Positions 51,001 to 62,905 of a DNA stretch of 64,000 nt are shown in pieces. The DNA is taken from contig JAVXUO010000253.1 of assembly GCA_033065855.1 (NCBI GenBank), forward strand, positions 558,001 to 622,000. The letters are read 5' to 3'. Below the pieces are notes generated by a model. It saw only the letters and a program-made list of their open reading frames with translations, was not told the origin of the DNA and made no database searches. Position 1 is the stretch's first letter, and every line of letters starts with the position of its first letter. The stretch is from Escallonia rubra. Its lineage: Eukaryota > Streptophyta > Magnoliopsida > Escalloniales > Escalloniaceae. A program made the translations under genes and the position numbers.

Positions 51001-52550
51001 AATAGTAGGTGCCTTGATTTGAACAGTAATGGTAATTGTCACCAAATGTAAAAATCAATTAATCAGTTTTTAACTCGAATTTTTGTAAATAGTTAGGGAC
51101 AAAATTAGACAAATTTCAAAATTGTAACCACCAATGTTTTTATGAGAACTACTCTCTGGAATGTTTTGGAAATTTTTGGGATCCGCAAAGGGCACCAAAT
51201 TGGGGTACCGATTAAAGAAATATATTGAATTATTTAGCATAGTAGACCAAGTTATTTTAATCTAAAATTTTTATAGAAACCTTATTTTACTGATATCATT
51301 CATTGTCTAAAATTTCGTACCATTCTGAGGCCGATAGGCATTTTTCGCGAAACTGACATTTTATCGTTCGGTCTAGACACTCGTTCTGGATTTTTGGGCG
51401 AAAATTTTCTAAAATATTTTTTGGTTCATAAATGACATCAAGATGCTTAAAATAGCGTTTAAGATATTTTTTGGGATTTTTCCGGTGCCGGAAACTCCCA
51501 GGGGTATTTTTGGTAATTTTACTCATAAGGGCATTTTTTAGTAAATTTACATACTGTTAGGATATTTTAGTGATTTGGCTTGCGGATAGATCATTTTGAT
51601 GATTTAAGTGTAACGAGGGGTATTTTGGTAATTTGCCACTCGAAGGGGTATTTGGTAATTTGACCTAAGAAAGGTATTTTGTGTAAATTGACATACAATA
51701 GGGTTATTTAGGTGATTCTATTTATATGAATGACGTTTGGGTGATTTAAGTTCGAGAGGGGCATTTTAGTAATTTTGTGCCTAGGGACATTTTGGTAATT
51801 TTACATACACGATGAGGGAGGTTCATTTCAGGATCATGTGTGAGTCCGTATTAAGTTGTAATATTGTTCTGTAGGCTATTATCTGATGATTTGATCATCT
51901 CATCTAGGTTAAAATTAAGGACTTCTGGTTATATAATTTAGTTGCGGATCCAGGTAAGGGATTCTATCTGAACCCTGGGTAAGGACTTTCGTTCGAACCC
52001 TTGTTTTGATAACTCGTTCTCGTAAATACTCCTTGATTTACTTATGACTAATGTTGAAATCTGAAGTATGAATTGATATCAGCATGTTATTTCCAAAAAA
52101 AAAAAACCAATGTTGAACTCGAATCGATTAGTTGGAAATCTTTATGATGCTCACATGTATTGTATGCTGAGCAAATCTAATAATTGTTGTATCTGTTCTT
52201 TCAAATTGTTGTGCCTAAATTCGATATCTATTCGCAATCGTTTTGCCATTTGTTTGTGATTTTCTTCTGAAATTTTGAATATATGATGACTTATACTGTA
52301 TGTTATGGTTATTAAAATACGATCTGATTCTAATCATTTGGGCTTATGTTAAAGCTCATCGATATTGTTGATTTTTCTGTGTTGACCTGGGAATCTGTTC
52401 TGTTCTGAGGCGGGCGTTATAAGGCTGGTCTGAATCCTGCATGGAATGCAGGCTAGTACCCAAGTGGACTAGTAATTATTCTGGTACATCATGCATGTGT
52501 ACACTATGTTAGCTTGCCGGAATGGCATTGCTATTGCTAGAGTTGTCATT

Positions 52551-52830
52551 TGGGCCGGGGGCCCCGCGGGCCGGCCCGTTTTGGCCCGTTTTTGGCCCGG
52601 GCTGGCCCGGCCCTCCAAATGAACAGTAGAAGCTCGAAAAAGGGGGCCAAGGGCCTGGGCTTGGACCAGGCCGCGATATGGATCAAAAATGGCCCGGCCT
52701 GGCCCGGCTCGATTTGGCCCGGGTTTGGCCAGGCCCGGGTGGCCCGGGTACGGCCCGGATTCGGCCCTGGTTTGGCCCGGGTTTTTTGGCCCGGCGGCTG
52801 GCCCGGTTTCTGGCCCGTTTTTTGCCCCAC
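52551..52830. repeat. GGCCCGG subterminal array of hAT copy B
   Basis: About 25 GGCCCGG or GGCCC words are packed into 280 bases just inside the left terminus. Open frames on both strands here (GPGRAG-like peptides) are products of the array, not genes. Confidence 0.85.
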
Positions 52831-53352
52831 TTGTTTTTTGAAAATCTACTTTTCCCCCCCTTTCTTCCACCCCTTTTTCAAAATTCCACTTTTACCCCCC
52901 CAACAGCTATATAACGGCTAGTTTGGGGGGTATTTTAGTCTAACCAATTTCTTTCACTCCTTTACACTTTTACCCTCCCCAACAACTATAAACGGATAGT
53001 TTGTAGGGGTATTTTGGTCTTTTGTGAAGTTTCTAAAATCTATAAATTCACACCATTTCTCTCTAATTTTTCACACCAATCTTCTTTCTCTCTTCTTACT
53101 CTCACAACAAACTTTGCTACTATTTTCCTCTCCAATTACTACTCTTGCTAATTACTACTAATTAGTATTCTTGTTATTTACTAATTGCAAATTTCTTTCT
53201 ACTCTTGCTAATTACTACACTAGTCTTGCTAATTTTTTTTTTAATTACTAACACTCTAATATTTGTTACTCGTTCATTCTTTTAATTGTTATTTCTTATT
53301 ACTACTCTTATACTTGTGTATTTAGTTACTCTTACAAAGTTTAGCGTGAAAT

Positions 53353-55629
53353 ATGGCTGGATTATTGAAGAAAATTAGGCGTGCATCGTCATCACGAAAA
53401 ACGTCATCATCGTCGCAAGCACCACCACCAGCACAAGCGCCAGCGCCACGGCCAGCACAAACACCAGTCCAAGCACCAACACAACCATTCGTTCCTGGAC
53501 GAATGAGTACAGATTGTATGATAGATACCCAAGCCAATTGGGAGTTCAATCAAAACATTCCAGATTTTACATACACGCCTGATGAAGACCCCCCGCATTA
53601 TAGTCAAGGACGCAGCTCGGTTGGCGAAGCTACTACTCCGTGGCCTAATCTCAACCCTACCTCCAGTCATGATGAAGAAGGGCCGAGCAATGCCTCCGGT
53701 AACGTTCCAGACATCCAAAGGGGGAAAAAAAAGAAAGCCGAGTGTTGGAATCATTTCGACGAAGTTACGGTGGACGGCATCCGAAAAGCTCGATGTAAGT
53801 ACTGTCTTAAATTATTTTCGACTGGTAGTGGTAATGGACATCTTAACAGGCATTACCCTCAGTGTGCACCTCGACAAGGCCACGTCGAACCTACCCAGAC
53901 CCAGTTATCTTTTGACGGTAGGTTATTTGTTTATAATCAGCGAGAGCAAAGAGACGGTCTCGCTGAATTTGTTATTCACGATGAACAACCTTTTTCTTTT
54001 GCCGATAATCCAAGGCACTCTAGATATATGAACTCCTACGTTCAACCTTTGTACAAAAAGGTTCATAGAAACACAACGAGGTCCGATGCACTCCGTCAGT
54101 ACAAGGCTGCCAAAGCACGCCTTATCGATTATTTCGATAAATTTGACGGTAAAGTTAGTCTTACTTCTGATATTTGGCAATCTCCTTATACTTTTGTTAG
54201 TTATTCTTGTGTGACCGCTCATTGGATTGATGCAGATTGGGTTATGCACAAGAGAATCATCGCTTTCGAGCACTTCCCTTATCCGCACGATGGAATGAAT
54301 ATTGCTACTCTTATATTACAAGCATGCACAACATTTAAAATTCTTAATAAGATTATGAGTGTTAGTTTTGATAATGCTTCTAACAATAAAGTTGCTGTTG
54401 CGGCTTTAAAGGAGACGCTTCAACCTGTACTTCAGGGTGAATTATTTCATACACGCTGTGTTTGCCACATTATTAATTTAATTGTTCAAGATGGTTTAGC
54501 TGCTGCAGGAGATATTCTTCAGAAAATGAGGGGTATGACAGCGTATGTCAATAGCTCGAGTCTGAGAACACAACAATTTAAAGCGTTGTGTGTTCAATAT
54601 AATATGCCTCGCAAGAGAGCAGTTACAGATGTGGTCCACAGGTGGAACTCTACGTACCACATGCTTTTACACATTCTGGCATACCGAGAAGTCTATACGC
54701 ATTTTCTACTAACCCAGTTCCCATCCGGCTTGCCAACTCAAGAGGAATGGCAGATGGCCATATACCTAGCTGAATTTTTGGAGGTATTCTACACGTCTAC
54801 CAATTTATTGTCTGGTACGTACTATCCTACCTCTCCTCTCGCTTTAATAGAAATTCTGAAGATGGCTACAATGCTAACAAAATGGAGATATATAGGACCA
54901 TTTAAGGATATAGTAAAAGTGATGGATGCAAAGTTCAATAAATATTGGAAGAAACTGCCTGCTATTTTTACTGTTGCTACTTGTTTAGATCCTAGGTTAA
55001 AGTTGCATGGCGTGAACGCCTCGATACAGGAGATATCAAAATTAATGTGCTACAAAGCAGATGACACAACCGCACTCACAGCGAAAGTGAGCGGGAGGTT
55101 TGAGGACTTGTTCAACCTCTATCGTAATTCTGCTGACATGCGCGGCCGAGCTACATCATCATCAACTGCTGAGAGGTATTATGCGCCATACCTTCAAGGC
55201 TTTGAACATCTAGTAGCAAGACAACTACCAGGTGAAGGTACTTCTAATTCGGGAGGTTCGTATAATTTTTCCTCTTTTAATGAGATTGGTGTATATGCAA
55301 ATACTGATCATTATTCTGATTTATCAAGGCAAGAACAGGTTAATTTTAACTTGTTAAATTTTTGAAAACAAAATCAAAACATGTATAAAACTTTATCCCA
55401 AATTGCACGGGATGTACTGCCAGTGCAAGCCTCCACGGTTGCTTCAGAGTCGGCATTTTCAGCAAGCGGGAGGGTTTTGGATGACAGGAGGAGTCGTCTT
55501 AACCCCGAGTCGCTCGAGCTATGTGTATGTTGGAAGGATTATCTTGATGCGAAATACCGCGAGCAAGATAAACCGATTGATGATAGGAAGAGCAGTGACT
55601 CAGATATTGAAGCACTTCCAGATGATTAG
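53353..55629 (+). CDS. hAT (Ac-like) transposase, one in-frame TGA near the C-terminus
   Basis: The frame is open from the ATG at 53353 to a TGA at 55363-55365 (670 aa), then open again to 55629 in the same frame (758 positions in all). A Gln/Pro/Ala/Ser-rich N-terminus is followed by a BED zinc finger (C148, C151, H163, H167). The RNase H-like core has acidic residues at SDIWQ (D273) and SFDNAS (D340), plus the hAT motif RCVCHIINL and HRWNSTYHML. The hATC dimerisation part (VQASTVASESAFSASGRVLD) holds the expected catalytic Glu (position 699) and lies after the TGA. Copy A has TGG (Trp) at the matching codon (LTFWKHNAK against LLNF-stop-KQNQN), so a single G-to-A change explains the stop. 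Without readthrough the product lacks the Glu and the dimer domain, so it is probably inactive. Confidence 0.93.
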
Positions 55630-58600
55630 GTAATTTGTTTTTATTTTCCTCTTTTCATCCTTTTGGTTGACGCTGCAGATTTCTTGATCTTTGATTGCTG
55701 ATATTTTGGATAGACATAATTATTATTTTGATTGTTAGAGTTTTAGGAATAATTTTTTTTCATATATATAAAATAAATTTATAATAGAAAAAAATATATA
55801 TTTTCGTATATATAAAAAAATAGGTAACTTCGCCTGTTTGTTTACAAGCAGCCGGTCCCAAGCCCGGATAAAAGGAGGAGAGCCTATGCACATTTATTAT
55901 TTTTCTATGTAAATTGTTATGTGTTAAAATTGAATAACATGATAAAAAAAAATAAAAAAAAGGGCCTGGGCCCGGCCCAAGCCCGGCCCTGGGCCCGGAC
56001 CAGGCCTAGGAGCGCCAGGCACATCACTAGCTATTGCCCATGATCAACATTGATTTTTCATTTTCTCTGTTCTGTATATTGTCGTGACTGCTACGAAAAT
56101 AACTGGAAAGTATTCTCTAAAATAATTTGTGCTCGTGTTGAAATTTTTGGGGAAATCTTCAGTGTATTTTGGAAAGAACTGTCTCGGATGATCTGTGTAC
56201 GTTTTGAAATCTTTTGGAAAACCATCATTGTATCTTGAAATTGATGACTTTGAAAAGGATCTTATGTTGATTGTTTTGGGACCCGTTGTGATTGTATTTG
56301 GCGATTTTGGTATCTTATTTATGATGAATTTTGATCTTATTTGGAAATCATTGAGTTGTGACCGTTTGAATTATTATGGAAATCTCTGTCAGTTGGATTC
56401 TTGGAATCGTCTTGTAATTCTTTTGTTGGTCCTTGTACGACCTTACTGAGCTCTTAAAAGCTCACCCTTCGTTTGTCTCTCTTCTACAGGTGATGATCAG
56501 TAGTAGATTGCTCGGGAATAGGTTAGAGACTGAGTGAGATTCCGATGAGCCCATCACCATGGTATAGTAAGACCTCTGCGTGGGTCGGTACTGTTATTTG
56601 ATCTTAGGAAAATTGAATTACGAAGAACCTAAGCTGTAATAGTTTAAGCTAAGCAGTTTGTGATCCAGTGTTTTGAGAAATCTGAGTTGATGCTGAATTA
56701 GATGATTTGGAATATCTGTTAGTGAACATGTCTGACAGGTTTGATGTGATCCGGTAGGTTAGTAACCCGGGAGTTCGGGGCGACGAAGCTATGGATTTCT
56801 GGGGCGTTACATCCTAACCCAATTAGAATCAATTCAATGTGCCGTCACATAAGCATAATAAACCATATTAAAAGGAGATTTCCAAACATCAAACGTAAGA
56901 CTAATTCTATCATCAAATTTATCAAAATAATCAATCAAGCGTTTAGTAGAATTATACTATCTAAGTGCATTAGATCTAGTTGTGTTTCTATGAACCTTTT
57001 TATACAAAGGTTGCACGAAAGTATTTATATATCCAGAGTAGAGTACTTATCATTATCAGCAAAATTAAAAGCTTTTTCATCGTGAACAATAAATTCAGAA
57101 ACTATGTTTCTTCGGTCTCACTGATTATAAATAAAAATTTACCATCAAAAGATAACTGTAAATTGACATGGCCTTGATTAGGTGCACATTTACCACTACC
57201 GGACAAAGATAATTTTTCACAAAACTTACATTGAGCTTTTCGAACACCATTAACTGTAATTTCGTCGAAATGATTCCAACACTTAGCTTTTCTTTCTTCC
57301 CTTTTGGACTTTTAGCAGACTAGAGGCAGGATTGCTTGGTCAAACCGAATAAAATTTTAGGAATCTATACCCATTAGTGGTGGATCTTGAAAATGTGGTG
57401 CCTGTGGTGGTGCTGGACGTTTTTGGCTACGTGATTTAAATAATCTTTAAGAAGACATATTTTACGTTAAAATTGTTTGACAATAATGAAAAATAAAACT
57501 GGTAAGAGTAGTTAAATGAAAAAGAATAAAAAGTACAAAATAATTAAATAATACTTGTAATTGAAAATTGGAGAGATTTACTACTTAGTAAGAAATAAGA
57601 ATGGTAGGAAAGCTTTTAGAATTTAGATAGAGAGAGTGCAAAGATTGATGTGAAAATTGTGAAGAAGAGGGGGTGAATTTATAAGATTTTCAAAGTTTAC
57701 AAAAGACCAAATACCCCTAAAAACTAGTCGTTTATAGTTGTTGAGGAGAATAAAAATGTAAAAGTGCATAAAAGAATTGTTGGAATATGGTTGGACAAAA
57801 ATACCCCAGAAACTAGATGTTATATAGCTGTTGGGGGGTAAAAATGGAACTTTAAAAAAATAGAGCCGTTGGGGGGGAATTTGGAATTTTTTGAATTTTT
57901 GGGCCGGGTCGGGCCAGATTTGGGCTGGGTTGAACTGGCCCGTGGGTTGCCTGGCATGTTTGACACCTTTAGTCGGTAGTAGCAGTTGATAAACGGTTCT
58001 CACATCTGTGTGAAAATAGATAGTTGTCAGCACAAGCGAAGTGATCGATGAAAGTGGTCAACAAATAGACTGCATGGAGAAAGACAATTGTCAATAGGAG
58101 TGAAGCAACCGATGGCAAAGGTTGATGAGCCACCTTCAGCAGAGGATAGGGACAAAGAGTTATGGGCAATCGAGGAACGGTTACAAACAAGCGAGTATAA
58201 AAGAGAGGGAAGGGAAACTAGACAAATGGTCGTCAAATTCACAAACCAAACCTGATTTCAAATCTGGAATGCAATCAACTTTCTTTTTCTTTTTTCTTTG
58301 TAAAGTTTCCATATGATTTGCCTTGTGTCGATAGAGAATCATGTACATTGTCATACCTGTATTCGGCGTTATTTTTGTGAGCGCATCTTTTATTGACGTA
58401 TTAAGTATTCTGTCTTTCATAAGTTTCCATTTTTAATGAAGTTCTCAGGCCTGAGAGGCAAAAAAGATCTCACACTGTTAATCGATTGTGCAGCTAGTGT
58501 ACAAATCAGTTGTGAGTTTGCCTACAGCTCAAACATTGGCACACCCAACGGACCCTTGTAACTAGAAAGAGAAACGATGCCAAGTATACGTAGTAATGCT

Positions 58601-59737
58601 TTCAGATTGAATAGGGCCAATAATAGCACCGAGACCCATGTTGCCAACAATGGTAGTAATTTGACAGAAATAAGAAACACTCAAGCCACTAATGGCATGA
58701 ATGGGAATGTTAATACATACACTAATGTTCAAAACTCATGAAGCACTAGTGGGGGAATAACTAATGATGGTGCAAGCCTTAATGCTGAGATGTTGGCTAC
58801 CTATCAAAGCGGTCAAACCATGAGCCAGTTGGTGAACTAGATCAGTTCATCAACACAAATATTTTGCTATGATGTTTTAGTTTATGGCTATTATGCAAAA
58901 CCAGACATTGTTTTTAAATGGAATGGTTAGTAGTCAAGATCAGTCAAAGTTCCAAAATGTTGGACGAAATGAGAAGGTTAGTAGAAGGAAGAAATGCCTC
59001 TAAAGGGGAGATAGTTAAGGATTTATCGAGTGAGATTCAAAAGCAGACGTCCTTTATTGCCAAGTTTGTGGATATAAAACTATAGAAGGGAAAGGCTCTT
59101 CTCAGTTATCAAACTGATATGATGGAGACATACATTTCTCCCATGAGGATTGAAAATGTAATGAAACAACCAAACGGTTTAAGTTCAAACCACCCACATG
59201 AATCAGGTTGGTATATTCACGTGCCTGCCGATGAGGGAGATCCAGGCCCAAGCAAAAAGGGTGCAGCCACGAATAGATCTAAAGGCCCTGCAACTTGGCC
59301 TAATAATATTTGAGTTATTAGGAATGGGGCTAGCCAATTTGGTTGTGGCCAAGGAAACGAGAGTGCTTACACCCCTCCTCACAAGAGAAATCAAGAAGGG
59401 ATCTCTCGATTTGAAAATCCCATGTTTGAGGAAGTTGGTAGTTTCACTCGACCAACTGGTCCTGGTGATAGAGAAAGGCTAGGACCACGATTTGGATTCC
59501 AAACACATTATGAGTTCCATTAAGTTAGAGTGGACCAAGGGAACATGCCTATCGACATGCCGCTCTATATAAAACCATACCTTGATGTGATCAATTAGAT
59601 GGAATTACCTAAGGGAGTTAAAATCACTGTGTTTAGCCTCTTCCACGAGGATGGGAACCACTCGACTATCGAGCACGTCGCAAGGTTCACTTTCTATTTT
59701 GGGATCTTGGCCAACATGAGTATCAAATTAAAATGGT

Positions 59738-61005
59738 TGTGGACTTGACTGATTTTGATAATTCCAACATTACTATTTCTAACATTAATCTAACACTGCT
59801 ATTAAGCTAATTTTCAGGTTCAATCATAGTCAAACATCGTCGTGGAATATTTCTTAGATTGGACTTGGACATTGACCTGAACGAAGATTTGGTTCTAGAC
59901 TTAACGTATACTTTATCTTTGTGTAATTTATTGTTTGTATCCAAGTCTTTCTTAAAGATCTCCAGAAAAATAAAGTAAAGAACAAGCCAAAAGAGTTTTC
60001 ATTCAAAGCAAGTAACCTTCCATTCGAAGCCAAAAGAGTTTTCATTCGAAGCAAAGTAACCTTTCATTCGAAGCTATCCTTCAGTCTCTTTTATTCAAGT
60101 TTTCATTCGAAGCAAAGTAACCTTTCATTCAAAGCCAAAAGAGTTTTCATTCGAAGCAAAGTGACTTTCATTCGAAGCTACCCTTCAGTCTCTTTTATTC
60201 AAGTTTTCATTCGAAGCGAAAAATGTTTTTATTCGAAGCAAAGTGACTTTTCATTCGAAGCAATCCTTCAGTGTCTTTCATTCTTGTTTTCAGAAAGTTG
60301 TCGGTCGAAGCCAAAGTTTTCATTCGAAGCAACGTTTTCATTGACTGAATTCTTCAGAGTTGTTTTTCATTCGAATTAACTTATCTTTCATTCGAATCAA
60401 CTTATCTTTCATTCGAATCAAAACTTGTGTTATCCCTTTTTAACGGTTCTTTTCTCTTCAATTATAAAAAAGGGTCTTGAGAGCATTTATTGCTAACTTG
60501 GCAAATCTCTGAAAAATCTCTCTCTCACTTTTCAAAATACTCTCTCATCTTGTTTCACTCTTTCATCTATTTTCCTTGAGTGAGTTCATACTTTGAGAAT
60601 TTGAAAAGCAAGCTTTTTGGTTTAGTTCTTGAAAGATTATTGATCTTCCCACCTAATAAAGCTTAGTCTTATTGTATTCATTGTAATATCTACTCAAAAA
60701 GGAGTTTTGTTGTTATATCTCAATTGTAAATCATTTTTCATCAGTAATTGTTGGAAACCTTGGAAGGGTTTCAGAATCTGTACTGTGGTTTGAGTTAGCA
60801 CCTTAAGCTAACTGGTTAGTGAAAGGCTCGAGTAGGTCTCCCTTGTGTGGAGTGCTCGGGGACGAGACATAGGCTGGTGGGGCCAAACCAGTATAAATTT
60901 TTGTGTTGATTTATATTTACTGTTCCTGTCATTACTTTGTAAATTTAGTTTTTAAATTTCTGCTCAAACTTGTAAACACCTATTCACCCCCCCCCCCTCT
61001 AGGTG
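59738..61005 (+). mobile_element. Copia-type solo LTR nested in the gypsy gag
   Basis: The 3' part has the layout of SIRE-like Copia LTRs: a promoter-like ATTATAAAAAAGG at about 60461, a leader with repeated 'ctctctc', and a terminal 'cacctattcacccccccc' followed by 'ctctaggtgtg'. gag sequence continues directly after it. No coding region is inside. The left border is approximate and I cannot confirm the target duplication. Confidence 0.55.
59996..60425. repeat. CATTCGAAGC repeat array in the Copia-type LTR
   Basis: More than a dozen copies of TTTTCATTCGAAGC or close variants lie in 430 bases. A higher-order unit of about 104 bp, marked by 'ttcagtctcttttattcaag', recurs at 60080 and 60184, with a changed third copy near 60267. 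It lies upstream of the presumed LTR promoter. TTCGAA is palindromic. Confidence 0.9.
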
Positions 61006-62905
61006 TGTTAAGGGATCAACAATGGTTTCAATATTCACTGGCTGGAATAGCCTTTTCATGGTTTGCCAACCTACCACCAAACTCAATGTTTTTCTTGGAG
61101 AGATATGAAGGATTTATTCCATGCACAATTCTTCAAAATGGAACTACTGGCCGATCTGGCTAGATTGAAACAGTTTTTAAAGGAAAGTGCTAAGAATTTC
61201 TTACAAAGGTTCAAGGCCTCTAAGAATAAATGTCATTTCCAAATGCCAGAGTCTGAGTTGGCAAGCCTGGCTTTTAATGGCCTAGATCTAGAGATCATGA
61301 AGAAGTTTGAGGGCATGGATTTTAGGAATGTCTTCAAACTCTCTTCTAGAGTGGCTCGATACGAAACATTGTTGAAGGAAGGGAAAGTTTGAAAGAACTC
61401 ATCAATGGGGACATACTTCCAGGATCTCATCGATCTTGAAATAGATGCTGCGAAAATGGTTGGAAAGAAGCCACTTACTTGCGAACCTTTGATTAAAGTT
61501 AGGAACCCCGTCAGCCTGCCTTTGAAGCAACCCAACAAGATGAATCCATCGCCTTTGTTACAAAAATACTCATTTGACATCAATCAGGGGATCAAATCTT
61601 CGATCATCTCTTGAAGATTATGTCCATTCAGCTTCAAAGCCTTCTTAGGGCTCATAAGGATAAGAAGGCTAAATTCTGTAAGTGGTACAATACCATTAGT
61701 CATAATAATACTAATTATGTTGCTTTTTGAAATGCGATGCAGGATCAAACTGAAGCAGGGCTGCTTAAGTTTGTTGACAAGGACAAGGAGGTGATGGAAG
61801 TTGACAGTTACCCTTTACCAGAAATGGGGCTCAATTTTAACACGAGATCAGTTGATTATAGTCTGATTGATTACTCAAGTGGTAGTGATAGTTCAGAAAA
61901 GACAACTTTAAAGCCAAGAAGCCACTTGAGAGGAACATTAGTAGCAGGAAGGTGAAAGAAAATGTGATATGGGCTGACAAAGAATTCAGTCCTAACATGG
62001 AGAGGAGTACCAGTTGTGACAGGAAAATAAAAAATAGAACCCTATGGGCTGATAAGGAGTCCAGTTCCAGCGAGGCCAGCTTGTTGCTAAAATTTGGGAT
62101 TTCCATCTTTAAAATAAGGTCAGGTGGGGAGCCAAGTTGTCAAAACTGTGGTTCCTCAAGTGAGTGGTGGAAAAGAATGTGTGGAAAGAAAAGATGGTAG
62201 AGAGTTCTGCTAAAAAATGAATGTCACAAGAAGGTTATCGAAAGAGGAGTCAAGAATAACATAATTTCTCTACTCAGCCAGGTATGAGTTTTAGACAATC
62301 GAATATGGCCAATCAAGTGATATATAAGAATAATGTTGGGCCAGGACACTTTGGCTCGAGGATGATAAAACCAAGATTTAGTCCGTTTGATCACAAATAT
62401 GTATCCAAAAACTACAAAGGCAAAAATCCCATAATGGCCGGCTATAAAGGTGAGCCAAAAATAATGACCACATATCGAGGTGAGCCAAAAATGATCAAAT
62501 CAAAAGTGTGACTCGATAATCAATGACATACAATCTGTCAGGAGAATTTTTCACTCCTAGAAACTTTCCAAGATTTGAGATGGACACAAAAAAAAAAGAG
62601 TTCAAAGAAAGTTTGCCGCCATAATGCGGAAAGAGTTTGAAATTCAGCAGGCTCAAATCGACCGTAAGAAATGGACGTGGACAACGAAGGCAGATCACAA
62701 GGATATGGCTGGGAGCACACAACAGAGACCTAAGGAAGAAGTATTCTAATGCCCCGAACCTAGGGTTAGCCAGTTATTATTACTTAGCAATGATTGTTGT
62801 AAGTAAGACGAATTTAGACCTTTAGTGAAAACCTTGCGAACTGTATTAATTGGATCTTTAGCCACAGTCGTTATGAGTTATATTAATTGAAAATTTTTGG
62901 TGGCA

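Larger units (their letters stand above)
52538..56029 (+). mobile_element. Young hAT transposon (copy B), 3492 bp
   Basis: The left end is TAGAGTTGTCA; the reverse complement of the right end is TAGTGATGTGC, a short imperfect inverted repeat fitting TAGNGNTGT. The 8 bp target duplication GCTATTGC is perfect (52530-52537 and 56030-56037). Subterminal regions carry dense GGCCCGG words on the left (52551-52830) and fewer on the right (55965-56003), as is usual for Ac-like plant hATs where transposase binds. One long transposase frame runs inside. The perfect duplication and near-open frame suggest recent insertion, later than the LTR around it. Confidence 0.95.
50076..56811 (+). mobile_element. 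Solo LTR nested in hAT copy A and hosting hAT copy B
   Basis: It begins TGTAATACCCC (50076) and ends GGGGCGTTACA (56811), with TG...CA ends. The flanks TCAGA (50071-50075) and TCCTA (56812-56816) are each one change from TCATA. TCATA fits the interrupted site, judged from hAT copy B, so this is a worn 5 bp duplication. Without hAT copy B the LTR is about 3.2 kb. It shares blocks with the solo LTR at 1027-4910: 'tttttgggcgaaa', 'gatttttccggtgccgg', and repeated 'ggggtattttggtaattt'. No coding region of its own is visible. Confidence 0.8.
48363..57971 (-). mobile_element. Older hAT transposon (copy A), split by a nested solo LTR
   Basis: Terminal repeats are TGGAGATGTCAAA (left) and, as reverse complement of the right end, TAAAGGTGTCAAA. 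The 8 bp target duplication is ATCGGTAG (48355-48362) and GTCGGTAG (57972-57979), one mismatch. Without the inserted LTR (50076-56811 plus 5 bp) the element is about 2.9 kb. Minus-strand transposase pieces match copy B. A BED-type region (CWNHFDEITVNGVRKAQCKFC) lies near 57280-57210 and has lost the His part of its finger. A middle part lies at 49715-49383, and a hATC end (TLSQIVWDVLQVQASTVASE) at 48950-48830. It is frameshifted and dead, and older than copy B. Confidence 0.88.
48050..58440 (+). mobile_element. LTR of a Ty3/gypsy fossil, split by a nested hAT
   Basis: The sequence on either side of the hAT at 48363-57971 forms one LTR-like unit. A roughly 70 bp repeated phrase ('cagttgacaaacggtttcca'-like) is found left of the hAT (about 48285-48362) and twice to its right (57972-58120). 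A promoter-like TATAAAAG lies at 58197-58204. gag follows from about 58577. The left border is uncertain. It is a fossil. Confidence 0.45.
58441..62905 (+). mobile_element. Ty3/gypsy gag region fossil
   Basis: A gag-like start lies at about 58577 (MPSIRSNAFRLNRANN). Retrotransposon-gag phrases follow the inserted LTR: AGIAFSWFANLPPNSM (61040-61090), LARLKQFLKESAKNFLQRFK (61160-61220), CHFQMPESELASLAFNGLDL (61230-61290), and a later KWYNTISHNNTNYVA-type region near 61680. The region is split by the Copia-type LTR at about 59738-61005 and ends where the CACTA element begins. It is broken in several places. No pol is visible. Confidence 0.75.

Noticed and set aside
52469-52921. Overlapping GPGRAG/ARPG-type frames on both strands
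   Set aside because: They are the GGCCCGG subterminal array of hAT copy B.
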